Shown here piece after piece: positions 27,689-36,397 of a stretch of DNA of 64,000 nucleotides. The DNA is from Leptolyngbyaceae cyanobacterium. Its GTDB lineage: Bacteria; Cyanobacteriota; Cyanobacteriia; Cyanobacteriales; Aerosakkonemataceae. The notes beneath the pieces were generated by a model. The model saw only the letters and a program-made list of their open reading frames with translations. It ran no database searches and was not told where the DNA came from. Positions within the stretch are counted from its first letter, which is position 1. Each line of letters opens with the position of its first letter. The DNA is taken from the NCBI GenBank assembly GCA_036703985.1, contig DATNQN010000029.1, positions 124,001 through 188,000 on the forward strand, in the 5' to 3' direction. Both the position numbers and the translations under genes were made by a program.

Positions 27689-28594
27689 ATGAATGTTTTA
27701 ATTTTGGGTAGCGATGAAGATATCCATGCACGGCATTTAAAAAATGCTTTAATTCAAAAAGGTGTTGCTGTAAAATATTTAAATACTAGTTTATTTCCTA
27801 GCAAATTACAAATATCTTTTTATCCAGATAATTATGCAGGATATTTACAATTTGGTAACGGGAAAGAATTAGCATTTCATGATATTAAAAGTGTATTTTG
27901 GCGGACTTTTTATGGGGTTGGCGTGGCAGATTTAAAAGATTCGTATCAGCAAACTGTCGCTGTCAATGATGCGATGAGCCTTTTGCGATCGTTCATGCAA
28001 GGATGTTCGGCTAAATGGGTCAATTCTTGGCAAGCTTACGAGTTTCATAAAGAAAAACCATTGCAATTAAGTAAAGCCAAACAAATTGGATTAACGATTC
28101 CCGCAACTATAATTACCAATCAACCTAATAAAGTAAATGAATTCGTTTCCCATTATAAAAAAGTTATTTTTAAACCAGTTTATGGCGGTTCGCACACGCA
28201 ATTTATTACAGAGGCTCACTTAGAACCAAAACGTATGAGCTTAGCGCTCAGTCTTTGTCCGATTACTCTACAAGAATATATTCCCGGTACTAATATTCGT
28301 ACTTATGTAATTGGCGATTTTGTTTGTTCTGCCGAAATTCGCAGTGATTCTTTAGATTTTCGGGAAGACGGAAAAGCCGAACTAGTTCCAGTAGAAATTC
28401 CAGAATTTATTCAACAGCAGTCTGTAGCAGTTACCAAGGCTTTTATGTTAGAGTGGACGGCTATTGATTGGCGTTTAAAGCCAAACGGCGAATACGTATT
28501 CTTAGAAGCTAATTTTAGTCCAATGTTTTTGCATTTTGAAAGAATGACGGGTTTTCCGATCGCTGAAAAGCTAATCCACATATTAACCAAGTAA
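27689..28594 (+). CDS. ATP-grasp ligase of the graspetide (MvdD/RimK-like) type
   Basis: A 301-residue ATP-grasp enzyme. The N-terminal pre-ATP-grasp domain ends with SVFWRTFYG, corresponding to the vWyRR element of microviridin/graspetide ligases. Then come KWVNSWQAYEFHKEKPLQL and IGLTIPATIITNQP, both typical of this subgroup. The ATP site has Lys162 in VIFKPVYGGS, Glu196 in LQEYIPGTNIR, Asp260-Trp-Arg, and the metal residues Glu273/Asn275 in VFLEANFSP. Such ligases form side-chain ester or amide links between Thr/Ser/Lys and Asp/Glu of a precursor. The next gene encodes a repeated Thr/Glu-rich precursor, so the pair looks like a modification system. Confidence 0.88.
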   Translation: MNVLILGSDEDIHARHLKNALIQKGVAVKYLNTSLFPSKLQISFYPDNYAGYLQFGNGKELAFHDIKSVFWRTFYGVGVADLKDSYQQTVAVNDAMSLLRSFMQGCSAKWVNSWQAYEFHKEKPLQLSKAKQIGLTIPATIITNQPNKVNEFVSHYKKVIFKPVYGGSHTQFITEAHLEPKRMSLALSLCPITLQEYIPGTNIRTYVIGDFVCSAEIRSDSLDFREDGKAELVPVEIPEFIQQQSVAVTKAFMLEWTAIDWRLKPNGEYVFLEANFSPMFLHFERMTGFPIAEKLIHILTK

Positions 28595-28730
28595 TTTTAT
28601 TTGTTAAGATTGATTGCGATTTTATAGGGCAATCTCAAACTCACGATCGGAAATAGGATAACCCAAATGGAGGAGGGCAAAAGCCGTTAACTTTAGGCAA
28701 TTTATTAAAATATGTTAGAAAGGTTTTGTT

Positions 28731-30101
28731 ATGAGCCATCCTTTTGAGCTAGAACTTTCCGCACTAGAAGTTGTATGGAATTTGCACAATTTTTCTTTTG
28801 ATAATAAATCATCTCATTCTAGTTCGGAAACATCGTTTTCTTCAGAAGATAAAGGTGAAGAAAATATTTTTACTACGTTAGCTTTGGGTGAAGAGGGTGG
28901 AACCGTCACTAATGAAGTAGATGATGAAGAAATCGAGGTTACTACTTTGGCTTTAGGCGAAGAGGGTGGAACCATCGTTAATGAAGTAGATTATGAAGAA
29001 ATCGAGATTACTACGTTAGCTTTAGGTGAAGAGGGTGGAACGGTTTTTACCGAAGTGGAGGGTGAAGAAGGTGGAATATTCACTACTCAAGCAATTGGTG
29101 AAGAGGGTGGAACGTTCACTACACAGGTAGATGGTGAAGGAGTTGACGTTACGACGTTAGCTTTAGGTGAAGAGGGTGGAGTTACTACTCAAGCAGTGGG
29201 TGAGGAAGGTGGCGTTACTACACTGGCAATTGGTGAAGAAGGTGGAAATTATTTTATAGCCTTTGATGAAGGTTTTTATTTAAATAATTATCCGGATGTT
29301 AAAGCAGCGGTTGAAGCAAAAATTTTTAGTTCTGGCTTCGAGCATTTCCAATTATTTGGTTTATTAGAAAAACGATCTTTAACTTCACCATCTTTTGATG
29401 AACAATTTTATTTGCGCCGATATGTGGATGTAGCTGAAGCTGTTAGTGAAGGATTATTTTCTTCGGCACTATCTCATTTTCTCATTCATGGCTTAGTGGA
29501 AGGTCGTTTGCCAACTGGCTTTAATGATTTAGCTTATTTATTACTATCGCCTGATGTGGCTATAGCTGTAGCTAATGGAGTGTTTGCTTCGGGGTTAGAT
29601 CATTATGCGAAACACGGACAATTTGAAGATAGATCGCCTATTTTTAACGGTACGGGTGGCAATGATATAGTAATAGGTTTTGGTAAATATAGCACTTTGG
29701 CTGGCGTTAGTCTCGATTTTGTTGCACCTATAGATGAGCCTTATTTTCGGGTAAATAGTACGGGATTGAATGAAGTAGATTTTTTGATTGGTGGCTCGTC
29801 AGGAACGGATAGATTTTTACTGGGAGTTTCTGGCAATTTATCACTGCCAGACGTAACGCCGCAAGATTTTTACGTTGGTGGCGGTAGCGCTGATTATGGA
29901 GTAATTCGGAATTTTGATGTAAAACGCGATCGCATAGATTTGGCAAAAGGCATTGCTGATTACAAATTAGCAACAATCGATGGAGATACTCGCATTTACA
30001 CTGTTGCCGGCGATTTAATCGGTATTGTCGAAGGCGTAACCTCGTTATACATATCCGAGACCAATACTTTTAATGGCAATATAACGATTGTTACTGGTTA
30101 A
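28731..30101 (+). CDS. Multicore graspetide-type precursor fused to surface-type repeats and RTX-like tail
   Basis: A 456-residue protein in four parts. Residues 1-47 look like a leader (PFELELSALEVVWNLHNF) plus a Ser-rich linker. Residues 48-172 contain seven intact cores of the form TT[LQ]A[LIV]GEEGG, starting at 48, 71, 94, 118, 141, 152 and 163. Degenerate units lie between them (for example TNEVDDEEIE, FTEVEGEEGG). Residues 178-216, 222-260 and 264-302 are three about 40-residue repeats of the pattern FDE.FYL..YPDV..AV..G.F.SG..HF...G..E.R. Residues about 305-456 begin with GTGGNDIVIGFG and resemble an RTX/serralysin-type C-terminal domain, suggesting secretion. Thr and Glu in each core are the expected ester donors and acceptors. 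The start is ATG 28731, with AGAAAGG upstream. Confidence 0.85.
   Translation: MSHPFELELSALEVVWNLHNFSFDNKSSHSSSETSFSSEDKGEENIFTTLALGEEGGTVTNEVDDEEIEVTTLALGEEGGTIVNEVDYEEIEITTLALGEEGGTVFTEVEGEEGGIFTTQAIGEEGGTFTTQVDGEGVDVTTLALGEEGGVTTQAVGEEGGVTTLAIGEEGGNYFIAFDEGFYLNNYPDVKAAVEAKIFSSGFEHFQLFGLLEKRSLTSPSFDEQFYLRRYVDVAEAVSEGLFSSALSHFLIHGLVEGRLPTGFNDLAYLLLSPDVAIAVANGVFASGLDHYAKHGQFEDRSPIFNGTGGNDIVIGFGKYSTLAGVSLDFVAPIDEPYFRVNSTGLNEVDFLIGGSSGTDRFLLGVSGNLSLPDVTPQDFYVGGGSADYGVIRNFDVKRDRIDLAKGIADYKLATIDGDTRIYTVAGDLIGIVEGVTSLYISETNTFNGNITIVTG
28872..29246 (+). repeat. Tandem core repeats within the precursor gene
   Basis: The DNA encoding residues 48-172 is built of units of about 11-12 codons. In the first part, intact cores alternate with diverged units (a 23-24-residue super-period). 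The last three cores follow directly at 11-residue spacing. This points to duplication of both the single and the double unit. Confidence 0.9.
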
Positions 30102-30119
30102 TTCAATTGCTTAAAAAGT

Positions 30120-30153
30120 AAGGTGCGTTAATGCAGTTTAACGCACCTTTTTG
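30120..30153 (+). terminator. Rho-independent terminator of the graspetide operon
   Basis: A 12-bp perfect stem (AAGGTGCGTTAA at 30120-30131, TTAACGCACCTT at 30138-30149) has a 6-nt loop and runs into T residues. It lies 19 bases after the precursor stop. An A-rich run on the left side lets it also serve the convergent histidine kinase gene. Confidence 0.9.
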
Positions 30154-30163
30154 AATTAATTTA

Positions 30164-32524
30164 TTATTCACTAATAGACAAATAAGGCTGACAATTAGCT
30201 TGTCTTTTAATGGGAATTTCAATGATAAATTCCGTTCCTTTTCCCGGAACGGAAATACACTTTAATTTTCCTTTATGTATTTCAGTTACTATTTGATAAC
30301 TAATAGATAAACCCAAACCCGTACCTTTACCAACTGGCTTAGTGGTAAAAAAAGGCTCAAATAATTTGGTAATAACGCTTTCTGGTATACCAGGCCCGTT
30401 GTCGCCAATCCTAATGCCTACGTGAAAATCATCTAGTAATTCTGTTGAAATGCGGAGTACGTTAGGATTAATTTCTATTTCTTGATAAGTGCGATCGCAA
30501 TTGCATTCATCAAAAGCATCTAGAGCATTAGCTAGTAGATTCATAAACACTTGGTTTAATTGACCTGCATAACATTCCACTAATGGTAATTCTTTATATT
30601 CTTTAATTACTTGAATCTCTGGATGTTTGGGCTGCTTTTTAATGCGGTGTTGCAAAATCATTAAAGTGCTATCCAACCCTTCATGAATATTTACGGGTTT
30701 GGCGTCAGCTTCATCTATGCGAGAAAAATTGCGTAAAGACTGCATGATTTCCCGAATTCGATTGGTTCCTACAATCATAGAAGACAGCATTTTCAGTAGG
30801 TCTTCTCCAATAAATTTTAAATCTATGTTTTCTGCATGATTTTCAATTTCTTCGGCAACATTTGGGTAGTTATTTTGGTAAAGTTGCAAGTGAGTTAGTA
30901 AGTCAGAAGCATAATGGTATGCTATATGCAGATTGCCAGAGATAAAAGCAACTGGATTATTTACTTCGTGAGCGACTCCCGCCACCAATTGTCCTAAACT
31001 GGAGATTTTTTCTGTTTGAATTAATTGAGTTTGAGTAGTTTTTAATTTATGCAGAGATTCTTCTAATTCTTGCGCTTTGTTTTGGAGTGCTTCTTCGGCT
31101 TTGACCCGGTAAGTAATATCAATCGCAATACCAATTAAACCTGTAATTATCCCTGTTTCATCATTTAAGGGATTAACTCTATTCTCATAAATTCCTTCGC
31201 CAAATTTGGTTGTCCAAATTACTTCTTCACCTAGTAAAGCACGACGAATCGGGTTTAAAATGTCTTCTCTACCGTTATAAACATCAAATACTGATAATCC
31301 TACATCTTCACCTGGCTTTTTGCCTAGGTTTTCTAATCCTTTACCATCTGAAAAAGTATAAATTCCATCTCGATCTAAAGCATATAATACGATTGGCGTA
31401 TTAGTAATTACAGTTCTTAAGCATTCTTCTACTTTTTTGCGTTCGACTATTACATTTTCAAGCTGTTCGACTACAAAACTTAATTCGGATGTTCTTTGCT
31501 TAACTCTAATTTCAAGTTCTTGTTTTGCTTGGTGAATTTCGGCTTCTGCTTGGTGTTGTTGGATAGCAATGCCAACATGAGTAGCCAATTGTTTGAGTAA
31601 GTTTACATCTACCTCTTGCCAAATTCGAGTAGATTTACATTCATGTACTATTAATAATCCCCAAATATTATCGTTTTGCAAAATGGGTACTACTAATTTA
31701 GCTTTAACTTGAAATTGTTTCAAAAAATTAATGTGGCAAGGCATAAGACCGCAAGTTTCAATATTAGATATAACGCGAGTCCGGCCTTGTTGATAAAGTT
31801 TAATATATTTTTCGCTGAAACAAAAGTCTTGTACGTTTTTTCCTACGATTGGCATCCATTTTTCTGCTACCGATTCCACTACAATATAACCGCTCCAGTC
31901 AGGGTTAAAACGATAAATTACTACCCGGTCTGTATTGAGAAATTGTCGGACTTCATCAACTGTTGTTTGCAGGATTTCCGTCAAAGTTAAAGAACGATGA
32001 ATTCGTCCGGCAATTGAACGAATCAGCTTTTCTCTCTCTAGTTGTCGCTGGGATATGTCGGGGCTAAAACTACAGGTAACAATTTTTTCTGAAAATAAAA
32101 TTATCCCTGCAACTCGTTGCTTTTGATGTGGTTTTCTTCTAGTAATAATTTGCGGTTTGCGCTCGTTTTTTTGAACAAACCACGGGTGAGCTTCCCATTT
32201 TATTCTTTGAATAGCACCCGAATCATCTTGGGGTAGGTATTCTTCCCATCTTTGAACTGACCCTGCTATACAATTTTGATAAATTTGCTGCCAATGTTCG
32301 CTCAAGCCGGGAAATTTTTCATGGTGAAATTTGCCAATGATATCTTGTTCTGAGAGTCCGTAATCATTTAACCAGCGCTGACTTACCTTTACATAGCGTA
32401 AATGAGAGTCCAAAAATGCGATCGCGACAGGTACGTTTTCGATCGTTACATGAAATAACTCTTGATAAGGGAGTTCTATTTGAGACGTGATGGCTTCTAA
32501 TTCGGTCATTGCTTGATAAATCAT
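30164..32524 (-). CDS. PAS-GAF-PAS sensor histidine kinase
   Basis: A 786-residue soluble hybrid sensor. Residues about 22-130 form a PAS domain (FHVTIENVPVAIAFLDSHL). A GAF domain follows at about 180-330 (RIHRSLTLTEILQTTVDEV, RVVIYRFNPDWSGYIVVES, phytochrome-like but without an evident bilin Cys in the usual DRV-CH context). A second PAS lies at about 365-480, then coiled coil. HisKA has His519 in GVAHEVNNPVAFISGN, and HATPase has NLLANALDAF, GDNGPGIP and GKGTGLGLSISYQI. No receiver domain or response regulator is adjacent. The start ATG 32524 gives MIYQAMTELEAI. Signal unknown. Confidence 0.92.
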   Translation of the reverse strand: MIYQAMTELEAITSQIELPYQELFHVTIENVPVAIAFLDSHLRYVKVSQRWLNDYGLSEQDIIGKFHHEKFPGLSEHWQQIYQNCIAGSVQRWEEYLPQDDSGAIQRIKWEAHPWFVQKNERKPQIITRRKPHQKQRVAGIILFSEKIVTCSFSPDISQRQLEREKLIRSIAGRIHRSLTLTEILQTTVDEVRQFLNTDRVVIYRFNPDWSGYIVVESVAEKWMPIVGKNVQDFCFSEKYIKLYQQGRTRVISNIETCGLMPCHINFLKQFQVKAKLVVPILQNDNIWGLLIVHECKSTRIWQEVDVNLLKQLATHVGIAIQQHQAEAEIHQAKQELEIRVKQRTSELSFVVEQLENVIVERKKVEECLRTVITNTPIVLYALDRDGIYTFSDGKGLENLGKKPGEDVGLSVFDVYNGREDILNPIRRALLGEEVIWTTKFGEGIYENRVNPLNDETGIITGLIGIAIDITYRVKAEEALQNKAQELEESLHKLKTTQTQLIQTEKISSLGQLVAGVAHEVNNPVAFISGNLHIAYHYASDLLTHLQLYQNNYPNVAEEIENHAENIDLKFIGEDLLKMLSSMIVGTNRIREIMQSLRNFSRIDEADAKPVNIHEGLDSTLMILQHRIKKQPKHPEIQVIKEYKELPLVECYAGQLNQVFMNLLANALDAFDECNCDRTYQEIEINPNVLRISTELLDDFHVGIRIGDNGPGIPESVITKLFEPFFTTKPVGKGTGLGLSISYQIVTEIHKGKLKCISVPGKGTEFIIEIPIKRQANCQPYLSISE

Positions 32525-33159
32525 GATACGATCCCGAAGGTTTGTTAAATGGACATCTCGATCGGCTTGCCAGTTAAATAACGAGCCTGCACCCCATACC
32601 TTAAAAAATTTATTATCTCTTTATTAAGAGAGACTTATTTTTCTTTATTATTTCTTAAGCAGATTTTTCCTTGTCTTTATCAAAACTTAATTATTTTTTG
32701 TCGCTTCGCTTTATAATTGTTATTGGCCTATTCGATCCCTTTGGTAAATCAAGGTTGCTATGCTATGTTAAATAAAAGTTTTATAACTTAGATATTAACA
32801 TGACAAAATCAACTTTCTTCAACATGACCGAATTTTCAAAATAGGTTTTTATTAAAAATTTACTAATGTTTATAATTTGTTGTCATTAAAACTCCTTTAA
32901 TGGATAAGCTGATTAGTAATTGTTAAACATTGATGACATTCAGGACTATTCATAAGTTTCCAGAAAAAATTATCAAACTTTGTCAGAACAATCTGCTTGT
33001 AGGGTAAATTAGTAAGAGTATCTAAGCATTCTGGTTAAATTTTTCCAGATACACGAGCATTTCCGATCGATCCGGTGCAGAGAAAAATTATTCCGTGCCT
33101 TGATCGTTGAAAATTTTCCCAATAAACTCTACAAGCAGATTTAATATCAACGATCGAGA
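32525..33159. other. 635-base divergent intergenic region with a 13-bp inverted repeat
   Basis: A very AT-rich region between the histidine kinase gene and argF, with no plausible ORF. AATCTGCTTGTAG (32990-33002) recurs as its exact reverse complement CTACAAGCAGATT (33129-33141), ending 18 bases before the argF start. This may be a looped operator or a long-range mRNA leader structure. Confidence 0.6.
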
Positions 33160-34092
33160 ATGATCATGGAAACTTTAAAAGGACGAGATTTACTGAGTTT
33201 GGCAGATTTGAGCGCAGAGGAGTTGTCCGAACTACTCGATCTTGCGGCGCAGATGAAAGCAAAAAAAGTAAATCTCCGGTGTAATAAAGTTTTGGGGTTG
33301 CTGTTCTACAAAGCTTCTACTAGAACGCGGGTAAGTTTTTCGGTGGCGATGTACCAACTGGGGGGACAGGTGATTGACTTGAATCCCAACGTCACCCAAG
33401 TTAGTCGAGGGGAACCCTTAGTTGATACGGCGCGAGTTTTAGATCGATATCTCGATATTTTGGCAATCCGAACATTTGAGCAGAAAGACCTGGAAACATT
33501 TGCAAATTATGCCAAAATTCCGGTAATTAATGCTTTAAGCGATCTAGAACATCCTTGTCAAGTGATGGCAGATTTGTTGACGGTTCGGGAAAAGTTTGGC
33601 GATCTCAAAGGAATCACTTTAACTTATTTAGGTGATGGCAATAATATGGCCAATTCCTTATTGCTGGGTTGCGCCATGATGGGAATGAACGTGAGAGTTG
33701 CTACGCCGAAGGACTTTTCCCCCGATACTGGCATTGTAGAAAAAGCACGGGCGATCGCAAAAGATCGATCGGAAGTCACCATCACCGATGACCCGATCTT
33801 AGCCGCTAAAGGATCTAACGTACTCTACACCGATGTGTGGGCTAGCATGGGGCAAGAAGATTCCGCTAATGCCAGAATTCCCATTTTCCAACCTTATCAA
33901 GTAAATCAAGAATTGTTGGCCAAAGCAGACCGAGATGCGATCGTTCTACACTGTTTACCAGCACACCGAGAAGAAGAAATCACCGATGAAGTAATCGAAG
34001 GTGCTCAGTCAATGGTTTGGGATCAAGCAGAAAATCGAATGCACGCTCAAAAAGCTCTGCTTGCTAGCCTATTAGGAAAGGATGAAGGGTAA
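33160..34092 (+). CDS. argF: Ornithine carbamoyltransferase
   Basis: A 310-residue cytoplasmic enzyme that makes citrulline from ornithine and carbamoyl phosphate in arginine synthesis. The carbamoyl-phosphate loop is STRTRVSF at about residues 52-59. LEHPCQVMADLLT carries the HPCQ motif and LHCLPAHR the C-terminal HCLP motif. The length is normal for anabolic ArgF. The start is ATG 33160 (MIMETLKGRD), with ATG 33166 as an alternative. It is monocistronic as far as seen; the upstream leader contains a long-range inverted repeat. Confidence 0.96.
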   Translation: MIMETLKGRDLLSLADLSAEELSELLDLAAQMKAKKVNLRCNKVLGLLFYKASTRTRVSFSVAMYQLGGQVIDLNPNVTQVSRGEPLVDTARVLDRYLDILAIRTFEQKDLETFANYAKIPVINALSDLEHPCQVMADLLTVREKFGDLKGITLTYLGDGNNMANSLLLGCAMMGMNVRVATPKDFSPDTGIVEKARAIAKDRSEVTITDDPILAAKGSNVLYTDVWASMGQEDSANARIPIFQPYQVNQELLAKADRDAIVLHCLPAHREEEITDEVIEGAQSMVWDQAENRMHAQKALLASLLGKDEG

Positions 34093-34175
34093 AAACTTTG
34101 GTTACGTAAGGTGGAGTACAAAAAGGAAGTGTTTAGGCTTCAAAAATTAAAATTATCACTCTTGAATTCTTCCTT

Positions 34176-34203
34176 CTGAATTCTGACTCCTGAATTCTGA
34201 ATT
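34176..34203. repeat. Heptameric tandem repeat (CTGAATT)-type
   Basis: Four heptads: CTGAATT, CTGACTC, CTGAATT and CTGAATT. Part of it (34177-34193) recurs in inverted orientation at 36398-36414. Confidence 0.75.
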
Positions 34204-34240
34204 CTTTCCCTTTACCACTAGACAGAACCAGGTTTTTAAT

Positions 34241-34254
34241 AGTACGAATGTTCT
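34241..34254 (+). promoter_or_regulatory. LexA-binding box upstream of lexA
   Basis: AGTACGAATGTTCT fits the published cyanobacterial LexA consensus RGTAC-N3-DGTWCB at every position. It lies 79 bases before the lexA start codon, implying autoregulation. Confidence 0.85.
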
Positions 34255-34264
34255 AAGAGGAAAA

Positions 34265-34301
34265 GTTATGAGTTATGAATTAATCACTCATAACTCATAA
34301 C
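34265..34301 (+). repeat. Perfect 14-bp inverted repeat upstream of lexA
   Basis: GTTATGAGTTATGA (34265-34278) and TCATAACTCATAAC (34288-34301) pair perfectly around a 9-nt loop, between the LexA box and the lexA start. It could be a hairpin in the 5' leader; the unit GAGTTAT resembles STRR heptads. Confidence 0.8.
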
Positions 34302-34332
34302 CAATAACTAAACTCTAGATTCTTAGCGTATT

Positions 34333-34968
34333 ATGGAAACCCTCACAACGGCTCAACAGGAGCTTTATGACTGGCTGGTAGACTATATTCGCCAGCATCA
34401 GTATCCCCCTTCGATTCGGCAAATGATGAGAGCGATGAACTTAAAATCGCCCGCACCAGTACAAAGCCGTTTAGAACATTTACGGGCAAAAGGATACATT
34501 GCATGGAGCGAAGGCAAAGCTCGCACGATTAGGATTTTGCAATCCAATGCTACGGGAGTGCCGATTTTAGGATCGATCGCAGCGGGTGGTTTAGTCGAAC
34601 CTTACACCGACACGGTAGAAAAACTCGACCTTTCCACCGTTTTGTTACCAGAAAAAACCTTTGCTTTGCGAGTAGTTGGCGACAGCATGATCGAAGATTT
34701 AATTGCCGAAGGGGATGTGGTAATGATGCAACCGATTCCCGACCCGGAACAAGTAAAAAATGGCACAATTGTAGCCGCCAGAGTAGAGGGACACGGTACC
34801 ACCTTAAAACGGTTTTACCGTCGAGGCGATCGCGTCACCCTCAAGCCCGCCAACGCCAAATATAAACCAATCGAAGCCTTAGCCGAGCAGGTGCAACTGC
34901 AAGGAGTATTAGTAGGTGTTTGGCGCGGATACGAATCCCCCGTGAAATCTTCTCAACGGCGAAGGTAG
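34333..34968 (+). CDS. lexA: LexA repressor/protease
   Basis: A 211-residue SOS-type regulator. The N-terminal winged helix-turn-helix (residues 1-70) contains YPPSIRQMMRAMNLKS and VQSRLEHLRAKGYI. The self-cleavage site Ala84-Gly85 in GSIAAGGLVEP is intact, as are the catalytic serine (Ser118, GDSMIED) and lysine (about Lys159, GTTLKRFYR). Some cyanobacterial LexA proteins have lost these residues and no longer act in SOS control; this one should still cleave. A consensus LexA box lies upstream. The start is ATG 34333. ampG follows after 69 bases. Confidence 0.95.
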   Translation: METLTTAQQELYDWLVDYIRQHQYPPSIRQMMRAMNLKSPAPVQSRLEHLRAKGYIAWSEGKARTIRILQSNATGVPILGSIAAGGLVEPYTDTVEKLDLSTVLLPEKTFALRVVGDSMIEDLIAEGDVVMMQPIPDPEQVKNGTIVAARVEGHGTTLKRFYRRGDRVTLKPANAKYKPIEALAEQVQLQGVLVGVWRGYESPVKSSQRRR

Positions 34969-35037
34969 GTATTCTTCCTGACAAAAGTTATTTCTATGGG
35001 AAGATAACACCAGTCCATAAATGTTTTGTAAGCGATC

Positions 35038-36348
35038 GTGAAAACAGCTTTATCTTTCTTACGAGTTTATCAGAGTCGCAAAATGGCGACTCTTTTGTTA
35101 TTGGGTTTTAGTTCGGGTTTGCCGTTTCTATTAACCAGAACTGACCTGCAAGCTTGGATGACCGAAGAAAAAATAGATATCGGTCTGATCGGACTGCTGA
35201 ATTTGGTAGCTTTGCCATATTCGCTAAAATTTCTGTGGGCTCCTATATTAGATAGATTTGTACCGCCTTTGTTGGGACGCCGACGCGGTTGGCTGGCATT
35301 AACTCAGATTGGTTTAATTTTAGCGATCGGAGCTTTATCTTTTCAAAATCCTGCTCAAGCCTTACAACTGTTAGCTTTAAATGCCGTATTTATTGCTTTT
35401 TTCAGCGCTAGCCAAGATATTGCTGCTGACGCTTATCGCACCGATGTTTTAGAAAAGCTGGAAATGGGTGCAGGTGCAGCGGTTTTCGTATTGGGATATC
35501 GAGTTTCTCTATTAATCACTGGTGGATTGGCATTGTTCTTAGCCGATCCTGAAAGAGCCGATCGCTTACCTTGGCCAAGCGTATTTTTATTGATGGCTGC
35601 ATTTATGGCGATCGGTTTAGCTGCTACCTTTTTTGCCCCAGAACCAGTCTTAGATAATGAAAACCGACCTGCATCGCTAACAGAAGCAGTCGTATTCCCC
35701 TTCGTAGACTTCTTCCAACGTTACGGCTGGCTAACTGCTATTCTCAGCTTGCTTTTCATTACCGTTTACAGTTTGGGTGACGCTTTACTAGGCAGTTTAT
35801 CCACTACTTTTTTAATTCAAACAGGCTTTAGCCTCACTTCTATTGGTGCTATTCGCGGCGGTATGGGTTTAATTGCTACCATTGTCGGCACTTTAACAGG
35901 TGGCGCAATAGTTAGCAAAATCGGTATTAATCGTTCGCTGTGGGTATTTGGCGCACTACAAGCTTTGAGTAACTTAGGTTACTTTCTGATTGCCGTCGCA
36001 GGTCAAAAATATCAGTTATTGGTCTTGGCAATTAACGTGGAAAACTTTTGCGGCGGTCTAGCAGCAGCAGGTTTTGTCGCCTTCTTGATGAGTCTTTGTA
36101 ACCACCGTTTTACGGCTACTCAGTATGCTTTGCTGACCAGCTTTATGGCTTTCAGTCGCGATATTCTGGTTGCACCTTCTGGTTATTTGCAAAAAGCTAC
36201 TGGCTGGCCTACATTTTTCCTAATTAGCATTTTGGCCGCATTGCCGGGATTGTTGCTGCTACCACTAGTTGCTCCTTGGAACGCTCAACCGGAAGCGATG
36301 CCAAGACCGGGGCTAGATGATGAAGATAAGACTACCTATGAGTTGTAG
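35038..36348 (+). CDS. ampG: AmpG-family muropeptide permease (MFS)
   Basis: A 436-residue MFS transporter with about 12-14 membrane helices. It tracks E. coli AmpG closely over the first 200 residues: LGFSSGLPFLLTRTDLQAWM, KFLWAPILDRFVPPLLGRRR and FFSASQDIAADAYRTDVL, then GAGAAVFVLGYR. AmpG imports anhydro-muropeptides for cell-wall recycling. The start is GTG 35038, which overlaps a GCGATCG sequence and lacks a strong Shine-Dalgarno. The downstream internal ATG 35083 (MATLLLLGF) would remove only a short N-terminal stretch, so the exact start is uncertain. Confidence 0.9.
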   Translation: MKTALSFLRVYQSRKMATLLLLGFSSGLPFLLTRTDLQAWMTEEKIDIGLIGLLNLVALPYSLKFLWAPILDRFVPPLLGRRRGWLALTQIGLILAIGALSFQNPAQALQLLALNAVFIAFFSASQDIAADAYRTDVLEKLEMGAGAAVFVLGYRVSLLITGGLALFLADPERADRLPWPSVFLLMAAFMAIGLAATFFAPEPVLDNENRPASLTEAVVFPFVDFFQRYGWLTAILSLLFITVYSLGDALLGSLSTTFLIQTGFSLTSIGAIRGGMGLIATIVGTLTGGAIVSKIGINRSLWVFGALQALSNLGYFLIAVAGQKYQLLVLAINVENFCGGLAAAGFVAFLMSLCNHRFTATQYALLTSFMAFSRDILVAPSGYLQKATGWPTFFLISILAALPGLLLLPLVAPWNAQPEAMPRPGLDDEDKTTYEL

Positions 36349-36397
36349 AATGGAATTAAGGGTCTTTACAAAACTTTATCAAGAAAGCATTTAGAAC

